DNA of 64,000 bases from Maribacter arcticus (lineage in GTDB: Bacteria; Bacteroidota; Bacteroidia; Flavobacteriales; Flavobacteriaceae). Under the pieces are notes generated by a model that did not search any database, was not told the DNA's origin, and saw nothing but the letters and a program-made list of their open reading frames with translations. Shown here piece after piece: positions 19,072-28,027 of this stretch. The stretch spans positions 360,985 through 424,984 of the forward strand of contig NZ_FUYL01000002.1 in assembly GCF_900167935.1 (NCBI RefSeq), read 5' to 3'. The translations under genes and the position numbers were made by a program. The stretch's first letter is position 1, and each line of letters begins with the position of its first letter.

Positions 19072-19869
19072 TTAATCTTTCTTTACACTTAGCACTAATA
19101 CTGGTATGGGCGCATAGAATTCAGATTTAGAAATTGTACTCTTCTCCCATAACTTCTTGAAAAAGCCACGTTTTCTTCTAAATACACATAACAAATCTGG
19201 GTGTTCTGCTTGAAAGTGCTCTAAAACACCATGGTACGTCGTTGGGTTTTCGGTAAATGTCAACTGAGAACTGATATCCATTAAAGCCGTATTTATCTTT
19301 AAGTCATCGTCTGAATATCCCGGTGTTTTCACCATTAAAAGATTCACCTTCGACTTGTGCTTATTCTTAATTTCAATTAATGGATCAAGAATTCTCTTTC
19401 TCTTAAGTATACCCGATTTAAAAGCTACCAAAATAGTACTGAATGCCTTATACGTTGTTCCTTTCGGCACTATCAATGTAGGTATATTGGTCTCTTTAAT
19501 AATTGCCCCAGAGGTTTGTCCTAAATAATACTCTTCTTGAATATCATTACTTCTTGGCGCTAAAATAATTAGATCAAGACCTATTTCTTTATCAATTTCT
19601 TTTAGTCCGTCTTTTAGCTCACCATTAAAGCTTGCAATTTTTATAGATACTTGTTTTGTGTTAACTTTTCCTATAATTTCTTTCAATCGTTCTTTTCCAC
19701 TGTCAGCGATTTTTTGAGTTACATTGGTTAACGTACCCGTTTTTCCGGTTACGTTGAAAACCTCCATTACATAAATTTCCGAACCAAAGGCTTCTGCAAA
19801 ATCTACTGCATATTGTAATGTTTCGGTCGCATTTGTGGAGGTCCCTATTGGAACAAGAATATTCATCAT
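19072..19869 (-). CDS. Universal stress protein, two tandem domains
   Basis: 265 residues with two USP folds. The first opens MMNILVPIGTSTNA and ends GQTSGAIIKETNIPTLIVP. The second opens FSTILVAFKSG and ends PIPVLVLSV. The classic ATP-binding G-x2-G-x9-G(S/T) motif is only partly kept in domain 1 and absent in domain 2. It is probably cytosolic and involved in stress tolerance; no specific partner can be named. It is divergent from the GNAT gene, with a perfect 16-base palindrome between them. Confidence 0.9.
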   Translation of the reverse strand: MMNILVPIGTSTNATETLQYAVDFAEAFGSEIYVMEVFNVTGKTGTLTNVTQKIADSGKERLKEIIGKVNTKQVSIKIASFNGELKDGLKEIDKEIGLDLIILAPRSNDIQEEYYLGQTSGAIIKETNIPTLIVPKGTTYKAFSTILVAFKSGILKRKRILDPLIEIKNKHKSKVNLLMVKTPGYSDDDLKINTALMDISSQLTFTENPTTYHGVLEHFQAEHPDLLCVFRRKRGFFKKLWEKSTISKSEFYAPIPVLVLSVKKD

Positions 19870-19901
19870 GATAAAAATTGTTGATTATTACTCTAAATTT
19901 A

Positions 19902-19917
19902 CGATTTATATAAATCG
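19902..19917. promoter_or_regulatory. Perfect 16-base palindrome, possible operator
   Basis: CGATTTATATAAATCG is an exact inverted repeat in the 53-base gap between divergent genes, five bases before the GNAT start codon. A dimeric repressor site is possible; an AT-rich chance palindrome is the alternative. Confidence 0.3.
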
Positions 19918-19922
19918 CTTTT

Positions 19923-20423
19923 ATGATTCAACTGGCAAAGATATCTCAAATACCTGAAATATTAACCATTACCGATGCTTGTAGATTAGCCATGGAAGCA
20001 AATGGTATTCACCAATGGACAACAGAATATCCGTCTAAAAAAGCATTTGAAAATGATATTGAACGCAATGAACTTTATGTGCTTCATCAGTATAATGACA
20101 TCGTAGGATGCATTGTCGTTTCGCTTTTTATGGACGAGGAGTATCGTTCGATAGACTGGTTAACAGAAAACGACAAGAATTACTACATTCATCGTTTAGG
20201 GGTACATCCTAAATATCAAGGGCAGGGCTTCGCACAACGCTTAATGGATTTCGGAGAAAACTTTGCCAGAGAAAACAATGCCCTCTCCGTGAGGTTAGAT
20301 ACCTTTAGCCAAAATAAGCGAAATCAGAAATTTTACGAGCAACGTGGTTATACCAGATTGGGAGATATCTTTTTTCCAAAGCAAAGCGAACATCCTTTTC
20401 ATTGCTATGAACTCGTATTATAG
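19923..20423 (+). CDS. GNAT family N-acetyltransferase
   Basis: 166 residues, one acetyltransferase domain. The acetyl-CoA pyrophosphate loop is visible as HPKYQGQGFAQRLM (Q/R-x-x-G-x-G/A type), and the C-terminal NQKFYEQRGYTRLG is typical. It transfers an acetyl group to a small-molecule or protein amine that cannot be predicted. The MATE gene follows after 12 bases and is probably co-transcribed. Confidence 0.88.
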   Translation: MIQLAKISQIPEILTITDACRLAMEANGIHQWTTEYPSKKAFENDIERNELYVLHQYNDIVGCIVVSLFMDEEYRSIDWLTENDKNYYIHRLGVHPKYQGQGFAQRLMDFGENFARENNALSVRLDTFSQNKRNQKFYEQRGYTRLGDIFFPKQSEHPFHCYELVL

Positions 20424-20435
20424 AAACCCTATTTT

Positions 20436-21770
20436 TTGAAAACTTACGTTAATTTTAAATCTATAAATGCATTAGCTATACCAGCTACAATCGCAGGTAT
20501 CGCAGAACCTCTGCTATCGATAACCGATACGGCTATTGTAGGTAATATACCCGTAGACGGACTAGAATCTCTCGCAGCCGCAGGTATTGTTGGTTCATTT
20601 CTTTCAATGCTTATTTGGATTCTTGGTCAAACACGAAGTGCCATATCTGCTATTATCTCACAGTATTTAGGCGCCGGTAAATTAGATGAGGTAAAAACCT
20701 TACCCGCTCAAGCCATATACTTAAATCTAGCGTTAAGCATTCTCCTTTTACTTTCTACCATTTTTGTCATTAAAGAGATTTTCGAACTACTAAATGCATC
20801 AGGAAAAATATTAGAGTATTGCATCAGCTATTACTCCATACGAGTATGGGGTTTTCCTTTAACCCTCTTTGTTTTTGCAGTTATGGGTATTTTTAGAGGT
20901 TTACAGAATACGTATTGGCCCATGGTAATTGCCATTACGGGAGCTTTACTAAATGTAGTTTTCGATTTCGCATTCGTATATGGCATTGAAGGTGTACTTG
21001 AACCTATGTATTTAGAAGGCGCAGCTTGGGCGAGTCTTCTCGCCCAAGCTGTTATGGCACTAATGGCCTTCTACCTACTCTTGACCAAGACAGATATTAG
21101 TTTAAAGCTCAAATTTCCTTTACATCCAGAATTAGGGAGATTGGTTATTATGAGCCTTAATCTTTTTGTTAGGGCAATTGCATTGAACACAGCCTTAATA
21201 TTAGCAGTAAGGGAGGCGGCCGCATTAGGCGATAAATATATTGGCGCACATACCATCGCCATAAATCTTTGGCTATTTTCCGCATTTTTTATTGATGGTT
21301 ATGGCGCAGCTGGCAATATTATGGGGGGTCGATTATTGGGTGAAAAAAACTATGCCGGACTGTGGTTATTGGCTAAAAAGATTACCACTTATGGACTATA
21401 TGTAAGCGTTTTTATTATGGTGATGGCCACCATTTTCTACAAACCTTTGGGTAGTCTATTTTCTAACGAAAGTGTGGTACTCTCTGCATTTTACAGTATT
21501 TTTTATATCATAATTCTTGGGTTACCTACCAATAGTATCGCTTTTGTTCTAGACGGAGTGTTTAAAGGTCTTGGTGAAATGAAGTATTTACGAAATACTT
21601 TGTTGGTGGCTACTTTTTTAGGTTTTGTTCCTATACTTTTTTTGGGAAAGTATTTAAACTGGGGACTTACTGGTATTTGGCTGTCGTTTACCGTTTGGAT
21701 GTTAATAAGAGGTGGTGCTTTAGTGTGGAAGTTTAGAAGAAAATTTAAACCTTTATTGCAAAATCAGTAA
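20436..21770 (+). CDS. MATE family efflux transporter
   Basis: 444 residues with about 12 membrane helices in two halves, a sodium- or proton-driven exporter of drugs or metabolites. The start is TTG at 20436 (MKTYVNFKSINALAIPATIAG), and no closer ATG keeps the first helix. Family features include ITDTAIVGNIP in helix 1 and AINLWLFSAFFIDGYGAAGN in the second half. Closest in character to DinF-type members, though this is inferred. It follows the acetyltransferase by 12 bases. Confidence 0.9.
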   Translation: MKTYVNFKSINALAIPATIAGIAEPLLSITDTAIVGNIPVDGLESLAAAGIVGSFLSMLIWILGQTRSAISAIISQYLGAGKLDEVKTLPAQAIYLNLALSILLLLSTIFVIKEIFELLNASGKILEYCISYYSIRVWGFPLTLFVFAVMGIFRGLQNTYWPMVIAITGALLNVVFDFAFVYGIEGVLEPMYLEGAAWASLLAQAVMALMAFYLLLTKTDISLKLKFPLHPELGRLVIMSLNLFVRAIALNTALILAVREAAALGDKYIGAHTIAINLWLFSAFFIDGYGAAGNIMGGRLLGEKNYAGLWLLAKKITTYGLYVSVFIMVMATIFYKPLGSLFSNESVVLSAFYSIFYIIILGLPTNSIAFVLDGVFKGLGEMKYLRNTLLVATFLGFVPILFLGKYLNWGLTGIWLSFTVWMLIRGGALVWKFRRKFKPLLQNQ

Positions 21771-21791
21771 TTTTGAATTAAACAAAATGCT

Positions 21792-22559
21792 ATGGGTACA
21801 TCAAGAAAAAATGGAAGTTTATACACTCGAATAGATGGTAAGGTAGCCCACGTAGAATTTGGCCACCCAGCAAGCAATTCGTTTGTAGCAGATTTATTGC
21901 TGCGACTTACAAATACTATAAATGAGCTATCTGAAAATGAGGGTGTATCGGTTATCCTGTTAAAATCTGAAGGTGAAAAAGCATTCTGTGCAGGCGCTTC
22001 TTTCGATGAGTTGTTAGCCGTTTCGAACTTAGAAGAGGGCAAAGCTTTTTTTAGTGGTTTTGCTCATGTCATAAACGCTATGCGTAAATGCAAGAAAGTA
22101 ATTGTTGGCCGTGTACATGGTAAATCCGTTGGCGGAGGCGTTGGTCTTGCCGCTGCTTGTGACTATGTTTATTCTAATGTTGATGCATCTATTAAACTTT
22201 CTGAACTAAGCATTGGTATTGCTCCATTGGTCATAGCACCTGCTGTTCAACGAAAAATCGGCACTGCTGCATTAGCAGAATTATCACTTGCCCCTACCGA
22301 GTGGAAAAGTGCTTATTGGGCACAAGAAAAAGGCTTGTTTTCAAAAGTGTATGAATCTGTTCAGGAGATGGATAAGGAATTGGACTTCTTTATTCATAAG
22401 CTAGCAAGTTATAATGCTGATGCATTAACCGAATGGAAGAAAGTTTTGTGGGAAGGTACCGACCATTGGGATGTATTATTGACAGATCGTGCAGCCATAA
22501 CGGGAAAATTAGCCCTTTCTGACTTTACGCGCAATGCCTTGTCAAAATTCAAAAAATAA
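21792..22559 (+). CDS. Enoyl-CoA hydratase/isomerase (crotonase) family protein
   Basis: 255 residues. The crotonase fold shows FCAGASFDEL (oxyanion-hole and CoA loop) and GKSVGGGVGLAAACDYVY, then LSELSIGIAP, where one catalytic glutamate is expected. A specific substrate such as methylglutaconyl-CoA is plausible given family members of this kind, but is not provable here. It follows the MATE gene by 21 bases on the same strand. Confidence 0.87.
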   Translation: MGTSRKNGSLYTRIDGKVAHVEFGHPASNSFVADLLLRLTNTINELSENEGVSVILLKSEGEKAFCAGASFDELLAVSNLEEGKAFFSGFAHVINAMRKCKKVIVGRVHGKSVGGGVGLAAACDYVYSNVDASIKLSELSIGIAPLVIAPAVQRKIGTAALAELSLAPTEWKSAYWAQEKGLFSKVYESVQEMDKELDFFIHKLASYNADALTEWKKVLWEGTDHWDVLLTDRAAITGKLALSDFTRNALSKFKK

Positions 22560-22603
22560 ACAATAACTGAAACAACCGCTCGTTTTGTTTCTAAATCATT
22601 ATT

Positions 22604-22717
22604 ATGGAATTCTTTCAATTTTTAAACGGTAACCTTGTTTTTCCAGTTCTTGCGCTATCTGTATTAGTCATCTATTTTGTAAATAAAGTACGCACAAAAA
22701 GAAAGTATAAAAGGTAA
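22604..22717 (+). CDS. Possible 37-residue single-span membrane peptide
   Basis: ATG to TAA reading frame of 37 codons. Polar start (MEFFQFLNGN), a hydrophobic span of about 17 residues, then a strongly basic tail (NKVRTKRKYKR), the positive-inside pattern of a small inner-membrane protein. It lies 44 bases after the crotonase gene on the same strand. No homologue is recognised, and a chance frame cannot be excluded. Confidence 0.45.
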   Translation: MEFFQFLNGNLVFPVLALSVLVIYFVNKVRTKRKYKR

Positions 22718-22767
22718 ATCGTACGCATGTTTTATCGCATTATGTATCTTCAATAAAAGATGTGATT

Positions 22768-23196
22768 ATGTTTCGATTTCTTACGATGGTATATATGGCA
22801 TTTTTTATTCTAGCCTGTTCCAAGGACAATGAAAAAAGTAAAGAAAATTGTGGTGTAAATACTGTATGCACTCAAAATTATGTAACTATAGGCGTAACGA
22901 TTGAAGATACTTCTAGTGTTAAAATTGTTCTTGATAGTTATAAGGTAATCGATATTACAACTAAGGAAGATTTGACCATTCCTTACAGTAGAGAAGAATT
23001 TGAAAATTACCGCGATACTGGCTATTATCCAATTTTTAGCGACGCCTATCGGGTTCAATATCAGAATTCAAAAGTGACCATTTCTTTTATTGGATACATT
23101 TCAGATAATGAAGTGGTAACAGAAGAGTTCATTGTCGGTGCAGACTGCTGCCACGTAAGCTTATTCTCTGGAAATACCAAGATTGTTTTAGATTGA
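22768..23196 (+). CDS. Hypothetical lipoprotein
   Basis: 142 residues from the ATG at 22768; a GTG two codons earlier is possible. Signal peptide with lipobox FILAC, cysteine at about position 17, followed by SKDNEKS as in Bacteroidota surface lipoproteins. The mature part is a short beta-rich domain with several cysteines, including GVNTVCTQ and DCCHV. No known function; probably attached to the outer or inner membrane. Confidence 0.75.
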   Translation: MFRFLTMVYMAFFILACSKDNEKSKENCGVNTVCTQNYVTIGVTIEDTSSVKIVLDSYKVIDITTKEDLTIPYSREEFENYRDTGYYPIFSDAYRVQYQNSKVTISFIGYISDNEVVTEEFIVGADCCHVSLFSGNTKIVLD

Positions 23197-23228
23197 TTTC
23201 TTCCATATAAATCCTTTTAAAGTTTCCC

Positions 23229-23236
23229 TACCTTTG
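23229..23236 (+). promoter_or_regulatory. -7 box of queD
   Basis: TACCTTTG matches TAnnTTTG exactly, 17 bases before the ATG. No good TTTG lies at the right distance upstream, so strength is uncertain. Confidence 0.5.
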
Positions 23237-23253
23237 CCGTATAATTAAATGCT

Positions 23254-23703
23254 ATGGGCAACATTCGTATTACCAAACAGTTCAATTTCGAAACAGGTCA
23301 CGCACTTTATGGCTATGATGGAAAATGTAGAAATGTACATGGCCATAGCTATAAACTATCTGTAACGGTTATTGGACGACCAATTACGGATACTTCTCAT
23401 GTAAAATTAGGAATGGTCATTGATTTCGGCGATTTAAAAAAAATCGTGAAGGAAGATATCGTAGACAAATTCGACCATGCTACTGTCTTTAACAAAAATA
23501 CACCGCATGTTGAGTTGGCAAAAGAATTAACAGATAGAGGCCATAATGTAATCTTAGCTGACTACCAGCCAACAAGTGAGAATATGGTTATTGATTTTGC
23601 CGCAAAAATAAAGTCAAGACTTCCAAAAAACATTTCATTATTTTCTCTTAAACTTCAAGAAACAGATACCTCTTTTGCAGAATGGTATGCCAGTGATAAT
23701 TAA
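23254..23703 (+). CDS. queD: 6-carboxy-tetrahydropterin synthase / 6-pyruvoyl-tetrahydropterin synthase family
   Basis: 149 residues. Zinc ligands His16, His29 and His31 and the catalytic Cys25 form the C-x3-H-x-H motif of QueD-like enzymes. FDHATVFN and the final glutamate-containing LQETDTSFAEW complete the active site. It converts dihydroneopterin triphosphate to 6-carboxytetrahydropterin in queuosine (or a related pterin) synthesis. The lpxH gene lies just beyond the broken nuclease gene on the same strand. Confidence 0.88.
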   Translation: MGNIRITKQFNFETGHALYGYDGKCRNVHGHSYKLSVTVIGRPITDTSHVKLGMVIDFGDLKKIVKEDIVDKFDHATVFNKNTPHVELAKELTDRGHNVILADYQPTSENMVIDFAAKIKSRLPKNISLFSLKLQETDTSFAEWYASDN

Positions 23704-23786
23704 GTTTATCTAAATTTAACGGCAAACATCGTTTTTATCTACAAATATTGTATTATTTTAAGGCTAATGCCCTAATATACAACAAC

Positions 23787-24772
23787 ATGGTAAATCATCA
23801 TGTTTACTGGTGGAATCTTGAAAACTTGTTTGATATCGAAAATTCACCCCGTAGAAGTGAATTTTTAAATGACCATTTAGGTGTTGAACTTAAGGGATGG
23901 GATTCAGTTATTCTAGACAAAAAAATAGTCAATCTTACCTCGATAATATTCAAATTCAATAATAATAATGGTCCTGATATTTTAGGCGTCTGTGAAGTAG
24001 AAAACGAACATGTTATTAAACTTCTGATTGCTGCCATGAATATGTCACTAAACAAGAATTATGGCCTTGTAATTTCAGAAGGGGATGATAAGCGAGGTAT
24101 TGACACCGCTCTAATATATGACAATGCTAAATATGTCCCTGAGCAAGATACCTTTAACCTTAGGGTTATAAAACGAAACACCACCAGAGATTTATTTCAA
24201 GTACATATAAATACTACTACAGGTAATAAGCTCATCTGTATACTAAATCACTGGCCATCTCGCTCAGGTGGTGAACTAACAAGTGAACCATTCAGAATTA
24301 TGGTTGCCGAAAACCTCTCCTATTGGATTGAAAGAATATATGAGGAGCAGGGAGAAGATGCTTCTATAGTTTTAATGGGTGATTTTAACGACAATCCTTC
24401 TAACAAATCTATCACGGAGTACCTTTTATCAATAAATAATAGGGCTTTAGTGAAAAGTAATAGAGTTCGATTAAAATACTTTTATAACGTTATGCACCGG
24501 TTTTAGATACACAGATAGGTACTTTTGTATTCGGAAATGAGTATAATATACTTGACCAATTTATGATTTCAAAAAGTATTTTATTTAAAAAAACATCGTT
24601 ACCCTTTAAGTTGAGCACGGTTTCTGTTATAGATTATCCTGAGCTTACTTCAGGCTCGTATAAGAAGCCGGTAAAGTTTGGCAGGCCTAATTCCTCTACT
24701 TTTAATCTAAAAGGGTATAGCGACCATCTACCCATAAAAATAATACTTATAGAAAAAGATTTAACCGCTTAA
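23787..24772 (+). pseudogene. Endonuclease/exonuclease/phosphatase family gene with one-base deletion
   Basis: Frame one (from ATG 23787; a TTG at 23748 is also open) encodes WNLENLFD, GVCEVEN, a central SRSGG and GDFNDNPSN, then stops at 24506. The neighbouring frame is open from 24488 and continues with PVLDTQIGTFVFG, LDQFMISK and the final SDHLPI motif to 24772. One missing base within 24488-24503 explains both; restored length would be about 328 residues. All catalytic motifs of the DNase I-like metal-dependent hydrolase fold are present across the two pieces. Either a sequencing error or recent inactivation. Confidence 0.82.
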
Positions 24773-24857
24773 ATTTATATTCAAACAGAAGCGATATCGT
24801 ATTTAGAACTCTATTCCGCCGCTAAACGCAAAACAGTTTTTATATATTTACATCCTA

Positions 24858-25622
24858 ATGACGAACATTGAACTTCCGAAAGGGAAAAAAGTATATTTTG
24901 CTAGCGACAACCACCTAGGCGCACCTACTATGAAAGAAAGTAGGCTTAGAGAATTGAAATTCGTTAGTTGGTTAGATTCTATTAAGTCTGATGCAGGTGT
25001 TATTTTTCTAATGGGCGACCTATTCGACTTTTGGTTCGAATATAAAACGGTAATTCCTAAAGGGTTTACAAGAACACTGGGCAAATTAGCGGAACTTTCT
25101 GATTCAGGAATCTCTCTTTTTTATTTTGTAGGTAATCATGACCTATGGATGAATGGCTACTTCGAGGATGAACTTAATATTCCTGTTTATCACAAACCTC
25201 AGCAATATAACATTAATGGCACTTCCTTTTTTATAGGCCATGGTGATGGGCTCGGACCTGATGATAAAGGCTATAAACGAATGAAGAAGGTATTTACCAA
25301 TCCTGTTGCTAAATGGTTCTTTCGATGGTTACATCCAGATATTGGGGTACGTTTAGCCCAATACTTCTCTGTAAAGAATAAATTGATTTCTGGTGATGAT
25401 GATGCCAAATATTTAGGAGATGATAAAGAATGGCTTGTTCAATACGCTCATCGTAAATTAGAGAAAAATCATTACAACCATTTTATATTTGGTCATAGAC
25501 ACCTTCCATTAGAGATAGAATTGAACGATACATCAAAGTATACTAATTTGGGAGATTGGGTCAATTTCTACACCTACGCAGAATTTGACGGAGAAGAACT
25601 TTCTTTAAAAGAATTTAAATAA
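24858..25622 (+). CDS. lpxH: UDP-2,3-diacylglucosamine diphosphatase
   Basis: 254 residues, calcineurin-like metallophosphoesterase. Motifs: SDNHLG (Asp17, His19), MGDLFDFWFEY, GNHD, GHGDGLG and the terminal GHRH. It hydrolyses UDP-2,3-diacylglucosamine to lipid X in lipid A synthesis at the inner-membrane surface. The helical insert and the FDFWFEY segment fit LpxH rather than a generic phosphatase. The leader is very short, with a TATATTTA box at about 24843. Confidence 0.9.
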   Translation: MTNIELPKGKKVYFASDNHLGAPTMKESRLRELKFVSWLDSIKSDAGVIFLMGDLFDFWFEYKTVIPKGFTRTLGKLAELSDSGISLFYFVGNHDLWMNGYFEDELNIPVYHKPQQYNINGTSFFIGHGDGLGPDDKGYKRMKKVFTNPVAKWFFRWLHPDIGVRLAQYFSVKNKLISGDDDAKYLGDDKEWLVQYAHRKLEKNHYNHFIFGHRHLPLEIELNDTSKYTNLGDWVNFYTYAEFDGEELSLKEFK

Positions 25623-25789
25623 TCAATTCCTTTTTTTCTAATTCTCGTTAAAATATGTTATAATCCTTTTCTTACAACATATATTTTAGAGTTCACATCA
25701 ATAGTTTTATAAAACTAGTACTTCATTATATCTTTACAGTGTTGTTAAGTTTAAATATTGATTCCCAAATCTTAAGTGTAACCTACAGT

Positions 25790-25819
25790 AAAAAAGAGCC
25801 CTAATTAGGGCTCTTTTTT
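25790..25819. terminator. Bidirectional terminator between lpxH and the MFS gene
   Basis: Near-perfect palindrome: stem AAAAAGAGCCC / GGGCTCTTTTT with T tract on both strands. It serves the convergent MFS gene (stop 20 bases away) and probably lpxH. Confidence 0.85.
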
Positions 25820-25838
25820 ATGATAAATATTGAAATAC

Positions 25839-27101
25839 CTAGCTTTCATGCTCTTCAACATCTTTTTGCAAATCTAGTTTTCTAAAACCAGGTGAAACAA
25901 TTGCCGTAAGACCAACAGTTAGTAAGGTCATCGTACCTCCAAATACAACTGCAGTTACCGTACCCATCAACTTAGCGGTTACTCCACTTTCAAACGCTCC
26001 TAGTTCATTAGATGAACCAACGAACATTGAGTTTACCGAAGCAACACGTCCTCGCATATTATCAGGAGTCTTTAATTGTAATATTGTTTGTCGTATAATC
26101 ATAGATACACCATCAACGGCACCACTTAAAAACAATGCAATTACAGATAACCAGAAATAGGTAGATAGGCCAAAGACAATCATACAAATACCAAAACCAA
26201 ATACTGCAAATAATAATTTTTTACCCGCATTTTTATGTAGCGGAAAACGAGTAGAACCTAACATTGTAATTGCCGCACCCACCGCAGGTGCCGCTCTTAA
26301 TACACCGAAACCTTCTGACCCTACATGTAAAATATCTTGTGCGAAAATTGGTAATAAAGCAACAGCGCCACCAAATAATACCGCAATCATGTCTAAGGTT
26401 AATGCTCCTAATATAGCACGTGTTTTAAAAACAAAATTTAGTCCTTCTTTTAAGCTTTGAAAAACCGGTTCCCCTATTTTAGGATTTAGAATTGGCTTTT
26501 TTGAAATTTTAAAAAGGGCCGCTAAAGCTATTAATGAAAAACCAAATATGATACACATTGACCAATGTACTCCTATAAAACTAATTGAAAAACCAGCCAA
26601 AGCAGGACCAAGCACTGAAGCCAATTGCCATGTAGTACTGCTCCAAGTAGCGGCATTTGGGTATGTTTTTTTAGGAACAATTAAAGCTATTAATGAAAAA
26701 ATAGTGGGACCTAAAAAGGCACGAACCAAACCACCTAAAAACACCAATGCATAAATTCCGTACAATATCACCTTTGTTTCATAGGTTTCTATAACCGAGG
26801 GCAAACTCAATATAAACAAACCGAAACTTATTACTGAAAAGCCTAAAATACATTTCATTAAAAGGTTCCGTTTTTCTTTTTGATCTACAATATGACCTGC
26901 AAATAGCGCCATACTCACGGCTGGTATAACTTCCATTAAACCAATAATACCTAATGACAAAGGGTCTTTAGTCATAGAATACACTTGCCATTCTATGACA
27001 ATAAACTGCATTGACCAAGCAAATACCATTGCAAAGCGAACTAAAAGAAAAATATTGAATTCCTTATATCTTAAGGCTGCATAAGGGTCATTTACGTTCA
27101 T
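25839..27101 (-). CDS. MFS transporter (EntS/MFS_3-like)
   Basis: 420 residues with about 12 membrane segments. Features include FAGHIVDQKEKRNLL between helices 2 and 3 (MFS signature region), GPTIFSLIALIVPK, and the MRGRVASVNSMFVGSSNELGAFESG stretch typical of EntS-like exporters. Substrate unknown; a siderophore or drug exporter is possible. A TATCTTTG box on the minus strand at 27124-27131 gives a leader of about 16 bases. Confidence 0.88.
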   Translation of the reverse strand: MNVNDPYAALRYKEFNIFLLVRFAMVFAWSMQFIVIEWQVYSMTKDPLSLGIIGLMEVIPAVSMALFAGHIVDQKEKRNLLMKCILGFSVISFGLFILSLPSVIETYETKVILYGIYALVFLGGLVRAFLGPTIFSLIALIVPKKTYPNAATWSSTTWQLASVLGPALAGFSISFIGVHWSMCIIFGFSLIALAALFKISKKPILNPKIGEPVFQSLKEGLNFVFKTRAILGALTLDMIAVLFGGAVALLPIFAQDILHVGSEGFGVLRAAPAVGAAITMLGSTRFPLHKNAGKKLLFAVFGFGICMIVFGLSTYFWLSVIALFLSGAVDGVSMIIRQTILQLKTPDNMRGRVASVNSMFVGSSNELGAFESGVTAKLMGTVTAVVFGGTMTLLTVGLTAIVSPGFRKLDLQKDVEEHES

Positions 27102-27123
27102 ATGTAAATAGCTAAATAAAGGG

Positions 27124-27131
27124 CAAAGATA
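27124..27131 (-). promoter_or_regulatory. -7 box of the MFS gene
   Basis: Minus-strand TATCTTTG, exact match to TAnnTTTG, 22 bases before the start codon; the -33 element is not clear. Confidence 0.5.
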
Positions 27132-27215
27132 TTTAATAAATAACCTGCCGTTTCATGATAGTGAAACTTATTGTTGCTTTATAAAAATTAAAAAGTGCTA
27201 TGTAATTTTCATCAC

Positions 27216-27578
27216 TTAATCAATCCCCATTTCATCAAAAAAAGAATCTAACTGTAATTTAAACAGTGTACCCTTTATTAAATCTTTAATTTCTACTACT
27301 TCTTGAAAACTTACTGCAAAGGTTATTTGATGCGCTGGCGAATTTAAAAGCAATGATCTACATTCCCCTTTTACTTTACAGTCTTCACATAAATTACCCT
27401 TACCACTCTGCAAAGTTTCATTTATGCATTTTGAAAAATATTGAATCTCGGTAGGTGTTAGCAACAATCCAATATCTCTAAAAATCAATTGAACTTTATT
27501 AGTTTTTTGGGTCTTATCTTGTTTCCACTGAAACGCTATACCAAAGTCATTTTGATAAATAGGACTAATCTCATTCAT
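27216..27578 (-). CDS. Conserved hypothetical protein
   Basis: 120 residues, no signal or membrane segment. Three cysteines in LCEDCKVKGEC could bind a metal. The protein resembles small Bacteroidota DUF proteins (possibly DUF6686, from memory and not checked). It lies on the minus strand between the MFS gene and the VOC gene, 62 bases from the latter. No function proposed. Confidence 0.65.
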   Translation of the reverse strand: MNEISPIYQNDFGIAFQWKQDKTQKTNKVQLIFRDIGLLLTPTEIQYFSKCINETLQSGKGNLCEDCKVKGECRSLLLNSPAHQITFAVSFQEVVEIKDLIKGTLFKLQLDSFFDEMGID

Positions 27579-27640
27579 AACTATCTAACTATTTCATATA
27601 AATATATGAATCTTATTTAGAATAATTATAAATAGCGTGT

Positions 27641-28027
27641 TTAAATTGTGATTTCTATTTGATTACCTTCTGGGTCTAGAATAACACTTTCGTAATACCC
27701 ATCACCCGTTGTTCTTGGTTCACCTGAAATGGTGTACCCTTTGAATCTTAATTGCTCAGTCAAAGAATTTACCTTTTCTATTGTTCCTACTGAAATAGCC
27801 ATATGAACATAACCTGTAGATATTACTTCAGAATTGGAAGGTGTATTTATGGATGGTTTATGCATGATTTCTAACCTTGCCCCTTCTTTAAAACTTAAAA
27901 AATAAGATGAAAACTTCTTTATAGGATTAACATATTTTTCCCCTGAAACTGCATTAAAATAAGTTTCATAAAAAGACCGCATTATTTCTAAATCGATAAC
28001 CCAAATAGCAATATGCTCTATCTTCAT
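27641..28027 (-). CDS. VOC-fold (glyoxalase/bleomycin-resistance) protein
   Basis: 128 residues from the ATG at 28027, which overlaps the recJ stop in an ATGA junction; a start further upstream at 28072 would run into recJ and is rejected. Two beta-alpha-beta-beta-beta modules: MKIEHIAIWVIDLEIMRSFYE and GYVHMAISVG, ending DPEGNQIEIT. Expected to bind a metal through His5, Glu and the terminal glutamate. Activity could be lyase, dioxygenase or resistance binding. Translationally coupled to recJ. Confidence 0.87.
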   Translation of the reverse strand: MKIEHIAIWVIDLEIMRSFYETYFNAVSGEKYVNPIKKFSSYFLSFKEGARLEIMHKPSINTPSNSEVISTGYVHMAISVGTIEKVNSLTEQLRFKGYTISGEPRTTGDGYYESVILDPEGNQIEITI

